Of a stretch of 64,000 nucleotides of DNA, positions 32,313-41,476 are shown one piece after another. This stretch comes from Chromohalobacter canadensis (lineage in GTDB: Bacteria > Pseudomonadota > Gammaproteobacteria > Pseudomonadales > Halomonadaceae). Where the stretch lies: positions 2,294,001 to 2,358,000 of the forward strand of contig NZ_CP140151.1 in NCBI RefSeq assembly GCF_034479555.1. Reading direction: 5' to 3'. How positions within the stretch are numbered: the first letter of the stretch is position 1; each line of letters starts with the position of its first letter. The notes beneath the pieces were generated by a model that worked only from the letters and a program-made list of their open reading frames with translations, was not told where the DNA came from and made no database searches. The position numbers were made by a program, and so were the translations under genes.

Positions 32313-33257
32313 ATGTATTGGCCATTTTTCCGCTCAAAACAAGAAGAGATGATTGCTCTAAAAGAACTTGGGCCTTACTTAGGAAGTAATCTTGTGGTTC
32401 CTGTTATCAAGCCGCACGATGCGGCTTCGCGAGTTGAAGGGCAGATATCTAGAGTGCTGCAAACAGGTTTGCGCGCTGCTCTAATTGTTAATACAAACGA
32501 AGGTTCTCCCGTGCCTGCAGTCGCAGATGTTATGGCGATGGAGAACAGTTTAGAGAATGCGTATCCGAATCAAGTTTTTCCAACATTGGAGGTGCATCCT
32601 GGTGTTACCGCTGCGGATGTGAGCGGATTCCTTAATACCTACAGTGGCCGAACCCAAGTTTTCGTGCATCGAGCACATACCCTTAGTGCTGCTATTTTTC
32701 CCGCCAGTGATGCAATTCACATTTTTGAATCAAATGGAGTTTCGCCCCAGTTCGTTTCTTGTTTTTCTGCGTCTCGATGCGTGATACTTCGTGATGGGTT
32801 CAAAAAGCAATCCGTTAACGGGGGCTACCCATCTGTCTCTTATTTTGATGATTTGGCTTACAGTTATCGTATACATGGTTACGATGGTTTTGGTGATTTT
32901 GCAGCCATAGGTGATGTGCCTTATAACACAGGCGGAGGTCAACCGAGTCACGTTGCTCTTCACCTTACAGAGCCTCATCAGAATAACACTTTTCACTGCC
33001 GTCATTTTGTTTCTGCTGTGCCGCCAGCGACTACAGATGTCCAGACAAAGTACTTTGATGCTCTGGCACAGTTGATAGGGCATACGGGCTCGCCAGGAGT
33101 AGGTCCATTCAGTACTTTTGGGGTATCAGATTACTGTAATAATTATGTGGCGGGCAATTTTCCTGGTTTAGGTTCTCCAAAACGGTGGTCTACCAAGCAT
33201 CATATTCAATTGCTTCATTCTGTTCTTGATGTGTCTTCTGCTGCTCCTTGGGTTTGA
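32313..33257 (+). CDS. Sce7725-family protein
   Basis: 314 residues from ATG 32313, with AGGAG 8 bases upstream. The opening MYWPFFRSKQEEMIALKEL, with VVPVIKPHDA, LIVNTNEGSPVP and ILRDGFKKQSVNGGYPSVSYFDDLAYSY, matches the sce7725 (beta-like) family as I know it. Near the C-terminus FSTFGVSDYCNNYVAGNFPG and KRWSTKHHIQLLHSV are conserved-looking. Members sit beside sce7726 on mobile DNA; the pair is suspected in defence, but no activity is known to me. Low GC; no signal peptide or membrane helix. Confidence 0.75.
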   Translation: MYWPFFRSKQEEMIALKELGPYLGSNLVVPVIKPHDAASRVEGQISRVLQTGLRAALIVNTNEGSPVPAVADVMAMENSLENAYPNQVFPTLEVHPGVTAADVSGFLNTYSGRTQVFVHRAHTLSAAIFPASDAIHIFESNGVSPQFVSCFSASRCVILRDGFKKQSVNGGYPSVSYFDDLAYSYRIHGYDGFGDFAAIGDVPYNTGGGQPSHVALHLTEPHQNNTFHCRHFVSAVPPATTDVQTKYFDALAQLIGHTGSPGVGPFSTFGVSDYCNNYVAGNFPGLGSPKRWSTKHHIQLLHSVLDVSSAAPWV

Positions 33258-33528
33258 AGACATCTTTAATGCTGAAATAATGAAATAAAATTTTATTTGG
33301 GGTTCAATATTTTTAAAATGCCAAGACAACACCTTGGCAACCGGTAATTAGCAAGAAGCTTCAGGCAGCGTCTAGTAGCGTTGAAGTTTTCGTTACGTTA
33401 AGCCCACCTAAATGACTGATTTTATTCGTTGATTGGCCTCTAGGCTGATGAAAGCTACAAAATGTCGATATACATCCGTTTCTAGCATCGGAAGCTAAAG
33501 GCATCTCTTACAAAAAAGGTAATCAGGG

Positions 33529-35514
33529 ATGAAAATAGAGAAGATAAAGCTACAGAATTTTCGTTGTTTCGGGCATGAGGAGGTCGAGCTAAACTTAGAG
33601 GAAGAGCTTACGACACTTGTTGGCGGAAACGGCTCCGGAAAGACTGCAGTGCTGCAAGCTGTGTCACGGTTGTTTGGTACATCATCAGCACAGCGATCGG
33701 TACAGCGTCGTGATTTCCACATATCTGTTGAACAGCAGGAACTTCAGTCCGGAGACAGCCTGTTTGTCGAAGCGGTACTTGCTTTCCCTGAACTGGCAGA
33801 GCAAGACAAGTCTCCTCTTGATGCTGTTCCAGAGTTCTTCAATCAGATGGCGGCTTCCGGTGCAGGAGAGCCCCTCAAGGCTCGGATACGTCTACAAGCT
33901 ACATGGACGGATGACGGTACGCCGGAAGGGGCAATTGAAGAGGACATACGCTGGATAAGAGCTCTGGATAATAATTTTGAGTGGGATGACTGTTCCAGGG
34001 TCCAGGCCGTAGAGCGCTCTTCGATCCAGTTTATCTATTTACCGGCCAACCGTGATGCGACAACGCAGGTGACCGCACTTCTTAAGGGGCGGTTATGGCA
34101 GGCTGCCAAATGGTCGGCGGTATTCAGGGATGCAAGTTCTGATAATGCGGATCAGATCCAGAGCTGCTTCGAGGAGGAAGAACCATCGAAGGTTCTGCTG
34201 AAGCGTCTTTCGAAGCGGTGGCAACAGGTCCATGAAGCCGATACAGACAGTCAGCCGCGTTTAAGGCTCATCGAAAATCGTTTTGAAGAGCTTGTTCGTA
34301 AGGCTGAATTTACCTTTGCGCCTGATGAAGAAGGGCAGGAGCGTCGGTTGTCCGAGCTCAGTGATGGGCAGCGTTCTCTGTTTCATATTGCCCTTACAGC
34401 GGCAACGCTCGAAACCGAGCGGGAAGCTTTCGTTTTGCCTGCTGGTGACAGCTCATTTGAACAGGATAAGTTACGCCGTGTTCACCTAACGATCCTTGCC
34501 ATCGAAGAGCCTGAAAATAGCCTTTCACCGTTCTTTTTGTCTCGTATCATCAGGCAATCGAGGGAGATAGGCGCACTGCCTTCCGCGCAGGTTCTGCTAT
34601 CTAGCCATTCACCGGCGATTCTGAGCCGGATAGAGCCGAATGAAGTGAGATATCATCGTATGGATCGAGGCGCTCGATGCTCATCGATCCGCGAGCTGAC
34701 CTTGCCGGAGGATGGTACTGAGGCAAATGTGTATGTCAGGCTGGCAGTAAAAGCATATCCTGAACTCTATTTTGCGCGATTCGTAATCCTGGGTGAGGGG
34801 GATTCAGAGCGCGTCGTTATTCCGAAAATAGCGGAAGATATGGGGGTGCCACTTGACCCGTCATTTGTTCCTGTCGTCCCGCTAGGAGGACGGTTTGTAG
34901 CGCATTTCTGGCGGCTGCTTAATGATCTTGAGATTCCACATGCCACATTGCTCGATCTTGATCTGGGGCGTAGGCATGGTGGGGCGAACACCATGAGAAG
35001 CTGCTTGAAGAACCTGGCCGCTATCGGAAATGACTTTCGGAATAATACTCAATATTTGCTTGGCAATGTCGTTCCTGAAGAGGCTGATCAGCTCACAGAC
35101 CAAGACCTTCTTGGCGGAGATTTACAAGCAAACTGGCTTCAAGCTTTCTATGAGGAAGGTGTTTTTTTCTCCTATCCTATTGATCTCGATTTTGCCATGC
35201 TGGGCGCATTTCCGGAGGCATATCAGGAGCCTAACCCCGGTGGGCACGGCCCCATGGGGAGTGCAGAGGCAATTCAGGCTAGGAAGTGCACCACTCTGAA
35301 AACAGGTGGGAGTCCCGCTTTATACACTCATCATTATGATGACGCTTTTAAATGGTATCCGTATCTGTTCCTGAGCAGTAGCAAGCCCGAGACTCACCTA
35401 TCGGCCCTTTCCCGTATTCCTGACGGCGATATTGCTAGGTTAGCACCTCATGAGCTTAGGAAGCTCATTGAGCATGTAAAACAGAAGCTTGAGCTGCCGG
35501 GAGAGGATGCATGA
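33529..35514 (+). CDS. gajA: OLD-family ATPase-Toprim nuclease, GajA-like (Gabija)
   Basis: 661 residues. N-terminal ABC/SMC-like ATPase: Walker A GGNGSGKTAVL (about residue 35), signature LSDGQRSLFHIAL near 282, Walker B LTILAIEEPENSLSPFF, and SSHSPAIL as H-loop. C-terminal Toprim: FVILGEGDSERVVIP (glutamate near 422) and LLDLDLG as the DxD motif near 480. In Gabija, GajA is a DNA-nicking endonuclease controlled by nucleotide levels. The stop overlaps the helicase start (ATGA), the usual gajAB layout. It is longer than the type GajA (about 580), so Gabija-like is the safe name. Confidence 0.85.
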   Translation: MKIEKIKLQNFRCFGHEEVELNLEEELTTLVGGNGSGKTAVLQAVSRLFGTSSAQRSVQRRDFHISVEQQELQSGDSLFVEAVLAFPELAEQDKSPLDAVPEFFNQMAASGAGEPLKARIRLQATWTDDGTPEGAIEEDIRWIRALDNNFEWDDCSRVQAVERSSIQFIYLPANRDATTQVTALLKGRLWQAAKWSAVFRDASSDNADQIQSCFEEEEPSKVLLKRLSKRWQQVHEADTDSQPRLRLIENRFEELVRKAEFTFAPDEEGQERRLSELSDGQRSLFHIALTAATLETEREAFVLPAGDSSFEQDKLRRVHLTILAIEEPENSLSPFFLSRIIRQSREIGALPSAQVLLSSHSPAILSRIEPNEVRYHRMDRGARCSSIRELTLPEDGTEANVYVRLAVKAYPELYFARFVILGEGDSERVVIPKIAEDMGVPLDPSFVPVVPLGGRFVAHFWRLLNDLEIPHATLLDLDLGRRHGGANTMRSCLKNLAAIGNDFRNNTQYLLGNVVPEEADQLTDQDLLGGDLQANWLQAFYEEGVFFSYPIDLDFAMLGAFPEAYQEPNPGGHGPMGSAEAIQARKCTTLKTGGSPALYTHHYDDAFKWYPYLFLSSSKPETHLSALSRIPDGDIARLAPHELRKLIEHVKQKLELPGEDA

Positions 35515-37376
35515 CTCGCGTAAGCAAGGATGATTGGGTACCTCAGGGTGTTGGTGGTCTTGAAAGCAGAGCATGGGAAGCCTTACGTGAAACTGAAAGC
35601 AGCGTCCTCGTGACTGCTGGTGCCGGTGCCGGAAAAACAGAATTCCTGGCACAAAAGGCGACCTATCTTCTTCAGACAGGTATTTGTCCGGCCCCCAAAC
35701 GCATTCTGGCCATCAGCTTCAAAAAGGATGCCGCCCGAAACCTTGCTGAGAGGGTTGCAAAACGTTGTCCGAGGGATCAGGCGCGGCGTTTTGATTCAAT
35801 GACTTTTGATGCCTTTACCAAGGGGCTACTGGACCGGTTCCGTCCTACTATACCGGAGCCGTTCAATGCGCACGGCACGTATCAGATCGTTACTCCGTTT
35901 CGTAGGGATTATGACGATTTTCTTGAGCGTCACGGTTATCATGGCGTTAGTGCCCAGCGTCTTGAGAAAAGAGTGCAGCTGACAGACCTGCCAATTGACC
36001 AATCTAATGGCTCTGAACTACATCGCGCATTAGCAGATTACTGGCATGAACAATTTTTCGGGGGCGGCGAGATATCCCTGTCCTTCCCGATGATAAACAG
36101 GCTTGTAAAACTGCTGCTGCAGGAAAATTCATATATCCGCCGGGCCTTGCAGGCAACATATTCCATCGTCTTTCTTGATGAATACCAAGATACTACCTAT
36201 GCCCAGTATGACATGCTGCAAACGGCGTTCGATGGTAGTGATGCTATTTTTACAGCAGTCGGCGATGATAAGCAGCGCATTATGGGATGGGCGGGAGCCA
36301 TGAACGATGCGTTCGCTCAGTTTGAAAACGACTTTGGTGCTAGGCGCATATCACTGCTCTCAAACTGGCGATCACATGAGGATCTGGTTCGTATTCAGCA
36401 CGAGATAGCCCGCCGGATAGACGACAATGTGGAAGAGGTGCAGGCACAAGGGATTCGTGAAATAGAAGGAGAAATTTCTGCTATCTGGCAATTCCGGAGC
36501 ACAGATGACGAGAACAATTATCTGGCTAAATGGGTGAGCCGTGAGGTGCAGTCAGGGCGTGTCGAGCCACATGATGTTGCGATTTTGATCAGGATGCGGG
36601 CAGATCAGGTTGAGGGTGAGGTAGCTCCTGCTTTTGCTGCACGAGGTCTCTGGATCAGAAATGCGGCCCGGTCAGTCGGTGAAATTCAGATACAGGATCT
36701 TCTTGGGGAAGAGCTGACTGGTATATTCGTTCCTTTGCTTCGCCTAGGAGCAACGGACCGAAGTCCAGAAAACTGGGCATTGGCTCAGCAGAACTATCTG
36801 TTTCTAGAGGCTGCCGATCCGGATAACGATCTTACGCAGGAGCGGTTGCTGGTTAAGCTTGAAGCTTTCGTCCGTCACTTAAGGGCAGAGCTGGCGCGTC
36901 GCCAGCCTGATCCGGATTCGGCGGAAGCGATTGCAGAGGTGCTTCTTGAGTTTGTCAGTCCCCCGGCGCTGCGGCAATCCTTTGCCGCTTATCAGCGGGA
37001 AAGGGACTTTGAAAGGGTCTGGAGTGGATTTGTCACGCTCCTGAAAGAGTGCGCAGAACATAGCAGTAGCTGGACGGAAGCTCTGGATGAGTTTGAGGGC
37101 ATTGGACAAGTCGCTCTGATGACCGTCCATAAAAGCAAAGGTCTTGAGTTCCACACCATGATATTTTACGGGCTCGATAATCAGACTTGGTGGAGCCTTA
37201 CTCCGCAACGGGGTGAAGAGCTAAACACCTTTTTTGTTGCCTTTACCAGAGCAAAGCAGCGTGCATTCTTCTCCCAGTGTGTTGAACGAGGGCGTGCTAT
37301 TGGCTGGATACAGCAATTACTGGCCCCGGCGGGAGTCGAAACCATAGACGGTACGACCATATTGGGTGCCACCTGA
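35511..37376 (+). CDS. gajB: UvrD-like superfamily 1 helicase, GajB-like (Gabija)
   Basis: 621 residues with the full SF1 motif set: Walker A TAGAGAGKTEFLAQKA (about 38), motif II IVFLDEYQDTTYAQYDML, motif III AVGDDKQRIMGWAGA, motif IV SNWRSHEDLV, motif V MTVHKSKGLEFHTMI, and motif VI FFVAFTRAKQRAFFSQC. Overlaps gajA by four bases, so both are made together. In Gabija GajB binds and hydrolyses nucleotides, thought to help release GajA nuclease during phage infection. A stand-alone repair helicase is less likely given the coupling. Confidence 0.85.
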   Translation: MTRVSKDDWVPQGVGGLESRAWEALRETESSVLVTAGAGAGKTEFLAQKATYLLQTGICPAPKRILAISFKKDAARNLAERVAKRCPRDQARRFDSMTFDAFTKGLLDRFRPTIPEPFNAHGTYQIVTPFRRDYDDFLERHGYHGVSAQRLEKRVQLTDLPIDQSNGSELHRALADYWHEQFFGGGEISLSFPMINRLVKLLLQENSYIRRALQATYSIVFLDEYQDTTYAQYDMLQTAFDGSDAIFTAVGDDKQRIMGWAGAMNDAFAQFENDFGARRISLLSNWRSHEDLVRIQHEIARRIDDNVEEVQAQGIREIEGEISAIWQFRSTDDENNYLAKWVSREVQSGRVEPHDVAILIRMRADQVEGEVAPAFAARGLWIRNAARSVGEIQIQDLLGEELTGIFVPLLRLGATDRSPENWALAQQNYLFLEAADPDNDLTQERLLVKLEAFVRHLRAELARRQPDPDSAEAIAEVLLEFVSPPALRQSFAAYQRERDFERVWSGFVTLLKECAEHSSSWTEALDEFEGIGQVALMTVHKSKGLEFHTMIFYGLDNQTWWSLTPQRGEELNTFFVAFTRAKQRAFFSQCVERGRAIGWIQQLLAPAGVETIDGTTILGAT

Positions 37377-37590
37377 GCATAGCCAAGATAATGCTCTCCC
37401 GCTCCATGCAATAGAAGTTTCATGTCTCCTTTGGGCCGTTGCTTTCTGCCAATTCGGGCAGAGAGTATCGGCTCAAGCCTGAGCTGGTATATTTTAGCCG
37501 CTAAAATTTCTCCTCAGTCTTAGAGGAGTTTCATCGACTTTGAGGACCTTGTAAGCTCTTTTGGAAACAAAGAATCCAATGGGTGGGCCA

Positions 37591-39321
37591 ATGGCAACAG
37601 AGGAGACACCGGTAGACGAGACGGAATTGGCTATGCAGCTCCGCACACGCGGCTTGGTTCGTACTATTGCGGATCGAGAGTTCCGGCGTCTAGACGATAA
37701 CCGCTCTGCGTTGGTCGCCACGCTCGCGGCCATATTGAACGCTACCGATGCGCCACCAATTGATCTCCATGTCGAAGATGCGCTGGCAGAGCTGGAGGGA
37801 CGGCGCTTCTTCCTCGTCCAGCATGTTCTATGCGACCTGATACCTCTTCTGAATGTAGATCAGGAGGTCCTTCTTGCCTTCATCACGCGCTTGCTGGATA
37901 CAGGCGGCAACGATCTGGATACTGGCGCCCTGAGTACCGCTTTTGGGGAATGGACGAAGAAAGACGTAGCCAGATCTTCCAAGGTTTACGAATCAGCACG
38001 TACCGGCAATAACCGCGCTCTGCGTCAACTATCCACGGTTCTCCTAATGAACGCTGATGTCGAGGAAGGCCTAATTTTTGCGCAAGCTCACGATCGGGAA
38101 GCGAAGCTCGCAGCCATCTCGGCTTTGGGTGCCATGGAATTGGGTGAACGCTACCGTGAGGTACTCGACACACTAACCCAAGAAGCGTCCAGCGACGATG
38201 AGGATACCGCCCTTCGGTCCCTCGAAGCGGGCTACCGCGCTGCTGCAAAGCGAAAAGTATGCGCACCAGCCAGTTTCGACGAACAACTCGAACGTGTCCT
38301 TCAGACGCAGAGCCCATCTGCGATTCACTTGGCGGCAGATCTCCTGTGGCGTTATCGAGAAGGCCTCACAGAGAACGTCATAGACCTGTGTCTCTATACC
38401 GTTGCAGATGTTGGCCCAGACGATATTGTAACCATCTCGCACATTGATCATGCCTCATACCAACTTGTGAGGGATGGGCGCGCTGAACCGGTGATCCGAC
38501 TACTTAGTGAATTGATCGATCGTTCAAAGGGACAGATTACGCTAGGTGCGTTCCAGAGTGCGTATCACGCGCTGACGCATGCAGGCGCTGAGGTGCTTGG
38601 TAGTGCGGTTGTGTACTGGCTGCTCAATGGAGGAGTACACACTCGTAAATGCGTGGCGAATGAAGTGTGCAGTGTTGGGAAAGAGGATCCGCCCTTCTCA
38701 ATCCCTACGTCGTCTCTGCCACCAACCCCATCAGACCAGCTGTTTCTCTGTCGCAAGGCTGTCGGATGGTTCTTTATCGATCCGCTGGCAGCGGTCGCCA
38801 TACCATTAGCGGTACTTCGCGATGGATCGCCGGATATCGCCAGTGACGTCCTCAATCTGATCTATGATCCCCTGCTCCTGAGCTATGGTGGCAATTTGAA
38901 GAGCTACCTTGAACACTACGTTGAAGACGGCGGAGCCAACGGCTCAGGTATTACTGAACTGCTCGCACGAAAGGCTGAATTTCAGGATGCGATGGAGGGT
39001 ATTGAACGTTTGGTTGAACTGCACCCCAGCGAAATGCAGCGTGAGGTAGAGCGTGCTCAGTGGAACGAGAGGATGGAACGAGGCATGGAGCAGGAAAGTC
39101 GGAGATCTATATTTGAGGATATCTTCTCCAAGCAATACATCCTTTATGGCCGCTCTTCGCTGACGCCGATTCATACTGGTGAGGGCGCCACGCATCTCAC
39201 CGAGATTGAGATGAAATCGTTCTCGGTCTCGTCCGAGTTGCCTCTCCTCAATATTGTTGACCCGGTCGGCCTCGACCAAATGCTTGTCCATTTCAAGCTT
39301 GAGCCGAGAGAACAACGATGA
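37591..39321 (+). CDS. Unrecognised helical-repeat protein, partner of the next gene
   Basis: About 576 residues from ATG 37591 (GGGTGGG just upstream); ATG 37579 and TTG 37561 are also in frame. I do not recognise a named family. The chain is predicted by eye to be nearly all helical with HEAT-like spacing (AKLAAISALGAMELGERYREVL, TALRSLEAGYRAAAK, AIHLAADLLWRYREG). No ATPase motif, signal peptide or membrane helix. The stop overlaps the next start by four bases, so it is a fixed partner of the nuclease-like protein. GC here is higher than in the gajAB genes, suggesting a separate origin. It could be a scaffold or sensor in a two-gene defence system (inference). Confidence 0.7.
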   Translation: MATEETPVDETELAMQLRTRGLVRTIADREFRRLDDNRSALVATLAAILNATDAPPIDLHVEDALAELEGRRFFLVQHVLCDLIPLLNVDQEVLLAFITRLLDTGGNDLDTGALSTAFGEWTKKDVARSSKVYESARTGNNRALRQLSTVLLMNADVEEGLIFAQAHDREAKLAAISALGAMELGERYREVLDTLTQEASSDDEDTALRSLEAGYRAAAKRKVCAPASFDEQLERVLQTQSPSAIHLAADLLWRYREGLTENVIDLCLYTVADVGPDDIVTISHIDHASYQLVRDGRAEPVIRLLSELIDRSKGQITLGAFQSAYHALTHAGAEVLGSAVVYWLLNGGVHTRKCVANEVCSVGKEDPPFSIPTSSLPPTPSDQLFLCRKAVGWFFIDPLAAVAIPLAVLRDGSPDIASDVLNLIYDPLLLSYGGNLKSYLEHYVEDGGANGSGITELLARKAEFQDAMEGIERLVELHPSEMQREVERAQWNERMERGMEQESRRSIFEDIFSKQYILYGRSSLTPIHTGEGATHLTEIEMKSFSVSSELPLLNIVDPVGLDQMLVHFKLEPREQR

Positions 39322-41015
39322 AACTTGTCGTGACACACTACCTGCGCTCGTTGCGCGAGCGCGACGAACTTGACGCTATTTTGCCTGACCTTCTGGCCGA
39401 GAGTGGATTCGAAGTTCTAACCCGGCCACGTCGTGGCACACGGCAAGCCGGTGTCGACGTCGCTGCAGTCGGCCCCAACCCTGATCGCAATGGCGCTCGA
39501 AGTCTGTTCCTGTTCACAATCAAGTCCGGCGATTTGACACGAGAGCATTGGGATACTGGTCAGCAGGCCGTGCGGCCGTCGCTGCACGAGGTTCTGGATG
39601 ACTACATCCCGAATCGCATCCCACCCCACCTTACGGATCTGCCTATCGTCATTTGTGTCTGCATGGGTGGCGAAATGCGCGAGGATGTTCGTGCCCAGTG
39701 GAGCGGCTTCTGCCGGACGAACGAGAAGGACAACGTTTACTTCGCCGAGTGGAATGGAGATCGCCTCGCGGATCTGATTCTAAGCGGCATGTTACGGGCA
39801 GAGTTAATCGAGAGCGAGAACCGGGGAGTGTTTCAGAAGGCGCTAGCGATGCTTGATCAGCCCGACGTCGCTTATCGGCATTTCCGTGACTTGCTCGATG
39901 CCATCTTCACTAAGCCGAAGAACCAGACAGAGCGGACACGCCAGCTACGCAAAGCCTACTTGTGCCTTTGGATACTCTTCGTATGGGCTCGCGACGCTGG
40001 TAACCTCGAGGCAGCGTATCGAGCATCTGAACTGGTGCTGCTACGTAGCTGGCCATACTGCGATGATACCCGTCTGTGCAAGGGACCGACGCAACAGGAG
40101 CGGCTGGCTCATTTCGATCAGGTCTTACAACTTCATATCATCATCGCCAACCTTCTTCTCGTCGAGAAAATTGGGCCGTTCGCCGATAAGCGCTACGCGC
40201 TTTCAATGGCCGTAAATTCACGCAACGCGGTCGACATCAATATCGCGTTGTTCGAGACGTTGGGGAAGTTGTCTCTCCATGGACTATGGCTGGAGGCCAT
40301 TAGTGCCTCGCAGGACGAGGCGGTTGCGCAGGCAATGAGTGAAGGGGCGGATAAGGTGCTTAACATAGCGATCGGGATGCTGAACGCGAACCCGGCACTT
40401 GCCGTCCCCGTTCGCGACGATTTTACGATCGAACTGGCTTTGTTTATGCGTCTTGCAGACGTGCGCGGCCGACTTTCCAACGTCGCCGACTACATCCGTG
40501 GCATGTCCGATCACCTGTGCAACGGACTCATGAGTAGGCAGCACTATCCGACGCCGAAGACAGATTATCGAGACGTCCTAGCTCATTCCAGAGACGGTAG
40601 CGATGCATACTTCGAAGAGCATACGCGCGCGGGGATTCTTTACACCTTCGTACTCGCTTGGCTTGCGATGATCGGAGATCAGGAACGCGCAGAGCGCTTG
40701 CGTAGCACGTTGTTAGAAAACGCTCCGCACATGACGCACCAAATCTGGGTTCCTGATGGACGAACGGATGAAGTTTTCTGGGATGGTGATCAAGATCACG
40801 GGTTGTCGGTACCAGGTCTGCCACTCAATGACTCACTAGAGGCCGTTTTTAGTCTAATCAATCGCGTGATGGAAGAGCATCCACTGGAGGAGCAGGTTAG
40901 CGCTGTTCGAACTCGGCTGACCCCAATCCTCCTCACGGCCTGCCGTCACTATCGTATGCCAGTGCCACCGCACGTTTGGCAAGGTCAGGATCGCTCCGCA
41001 CCGGACGCCGAGTAG
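39318..41015 (+). CDS. Protein with N-terminal restriction-nuclease-like domain
   Basis: 565 residues. Residues about 15-150 look like a PD-(D/E)xK/Mrr-type fold: LPDLLAESGFEVLTRPRRG, then AGVDVAAVG (candidate catalytic aspartate), and LFLFTIKSGDL, where the usual ExK/QxK is TIK. A FAEWNGDRLADLIL element closes the domain, as in Mrr-like proteins. The remaining ~400 residues are helical (TPR/HEAT-like) and unrecognised. If TIK is inactive, it may bind rather than cut DNA. ATGA overlap with the upstream helical-repeat gene; both lie between gajAB and another unknown pair, a defence-island setting. Confidence 0.65.
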   Translation: MKLVVTHYLRSLRERDELDAILPDLLAESGFEVLTRPRRGTRQAGVDVAAVGPNPDRNGARSLFLFTIKSGDLTREHWDTGQQAVRPSLHEVLDDYIPNRIPPHLTDLPIVICVCMGGEMREDVRAQWSGFCRTNEKDNVYFAEWNGDRLADLILSGMLRAELIESENRGVFQKALAMLDQPDVAYRHFRDLLDAIFTKPKNQTERTRQLRKAYLCLWILFVWARDAGNLEAAYRASELVLLRSWPYCDDTRLCKGPTQQERLAHFDQVLQLHIIIANLLLVEKIGPFADKRYALSMAVNSRNAVDINIALFETLGKLSLHGLWLEAISASQDEAVAQAMSEGADKVLNIAIGMLNANPALAVPVRDDFTIELALFMRLADVRGRLSNVADYIRGMSDHLCNGLMSRQHYPTPKTDYRDVLAHSRDGSDAYFEEHTRAGILYTFVLAWLAMIGDQERAERLRSTLLENAPHMTHQIWVPDGRTDEVFWDGDQDHGLSVPGLPLNDSLEAVFSLINRVMEEHPLEEQVSAVRTRLTPILLTACRHYRMPVPPHVWQGQDRSAPDAE

Positions 41016-41276
41016 GTTATCGCCACGGAGCAAGCTATTTCCAAGAAGTCCTCGGTTCGCCTTGATTCAGTATAGAAGGCTTAAGCGCGGCGCTGAATCG
41101 CATGCCATCGGCCGCACGGAAGGCATGACGTATGACTAGGTGTATGGGCCCTAGTCATCGTGGTTGGTAGTGGTTGCATGTCCGGCCATTTAAAAACGTG
41201 TCGCCAACTTTGACCTAGCCGGGGCCACACAGGGGCGATAGCCTGACTCCTGCAACACACTCACAGGAGATTACTT

Positions 41277-41429
41277 ATGGCAAGCCAAAAGACCCGCGCG
41301 CAACTGAATGATCGTGCCGATACACTGAACCGCAATAAAGGCACAACTGGTCAAAACATCAAGAATGCCAAATCCAATGGGAACCGCGGCAAGCAAATTA
41401 AAGAGAGTCGCACCTCTAACAGGAAATAA
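41277..41429 (+). CDS. Small basic protein, 50 residues
   Basis: Starts MASQKTRAQLNDRADTLNRN and is rich in Asn, Lys, Arg and Gly, with GNRGKQ near residue 36; ends TSNRK. AGGAG lies seven bases before the ATG, which is strong support for translation. No hydrophobic stretch; likely unstructured and possibly nucleic-acid binding (inference). I do not know its function. It lies 48 bases upstream of the 527-residue unknown gene and probably shares its transcript. Bases 41016-41276 before it hold no gene. Confidence 0.75.
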   Translation: MASQKTRAQLNDRADTLNRNKGTTGQNIKNAKSNGNRGKQIKESRTSNRK

Positions 41430-41476
41430 CAGCAATGGGGACAGGGAAGTCCCTTGGAACCTCGGAAAGTGATGCC

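Noticed and set aside
39318..41015. Calling the nuclease-like protein an Mrr restriction enzyme
   Set aside because: The catalytic ExK/QxK is TIK here and the C-terminal ~400 residues do not fit Mrr, so only a fold-level statement is made.
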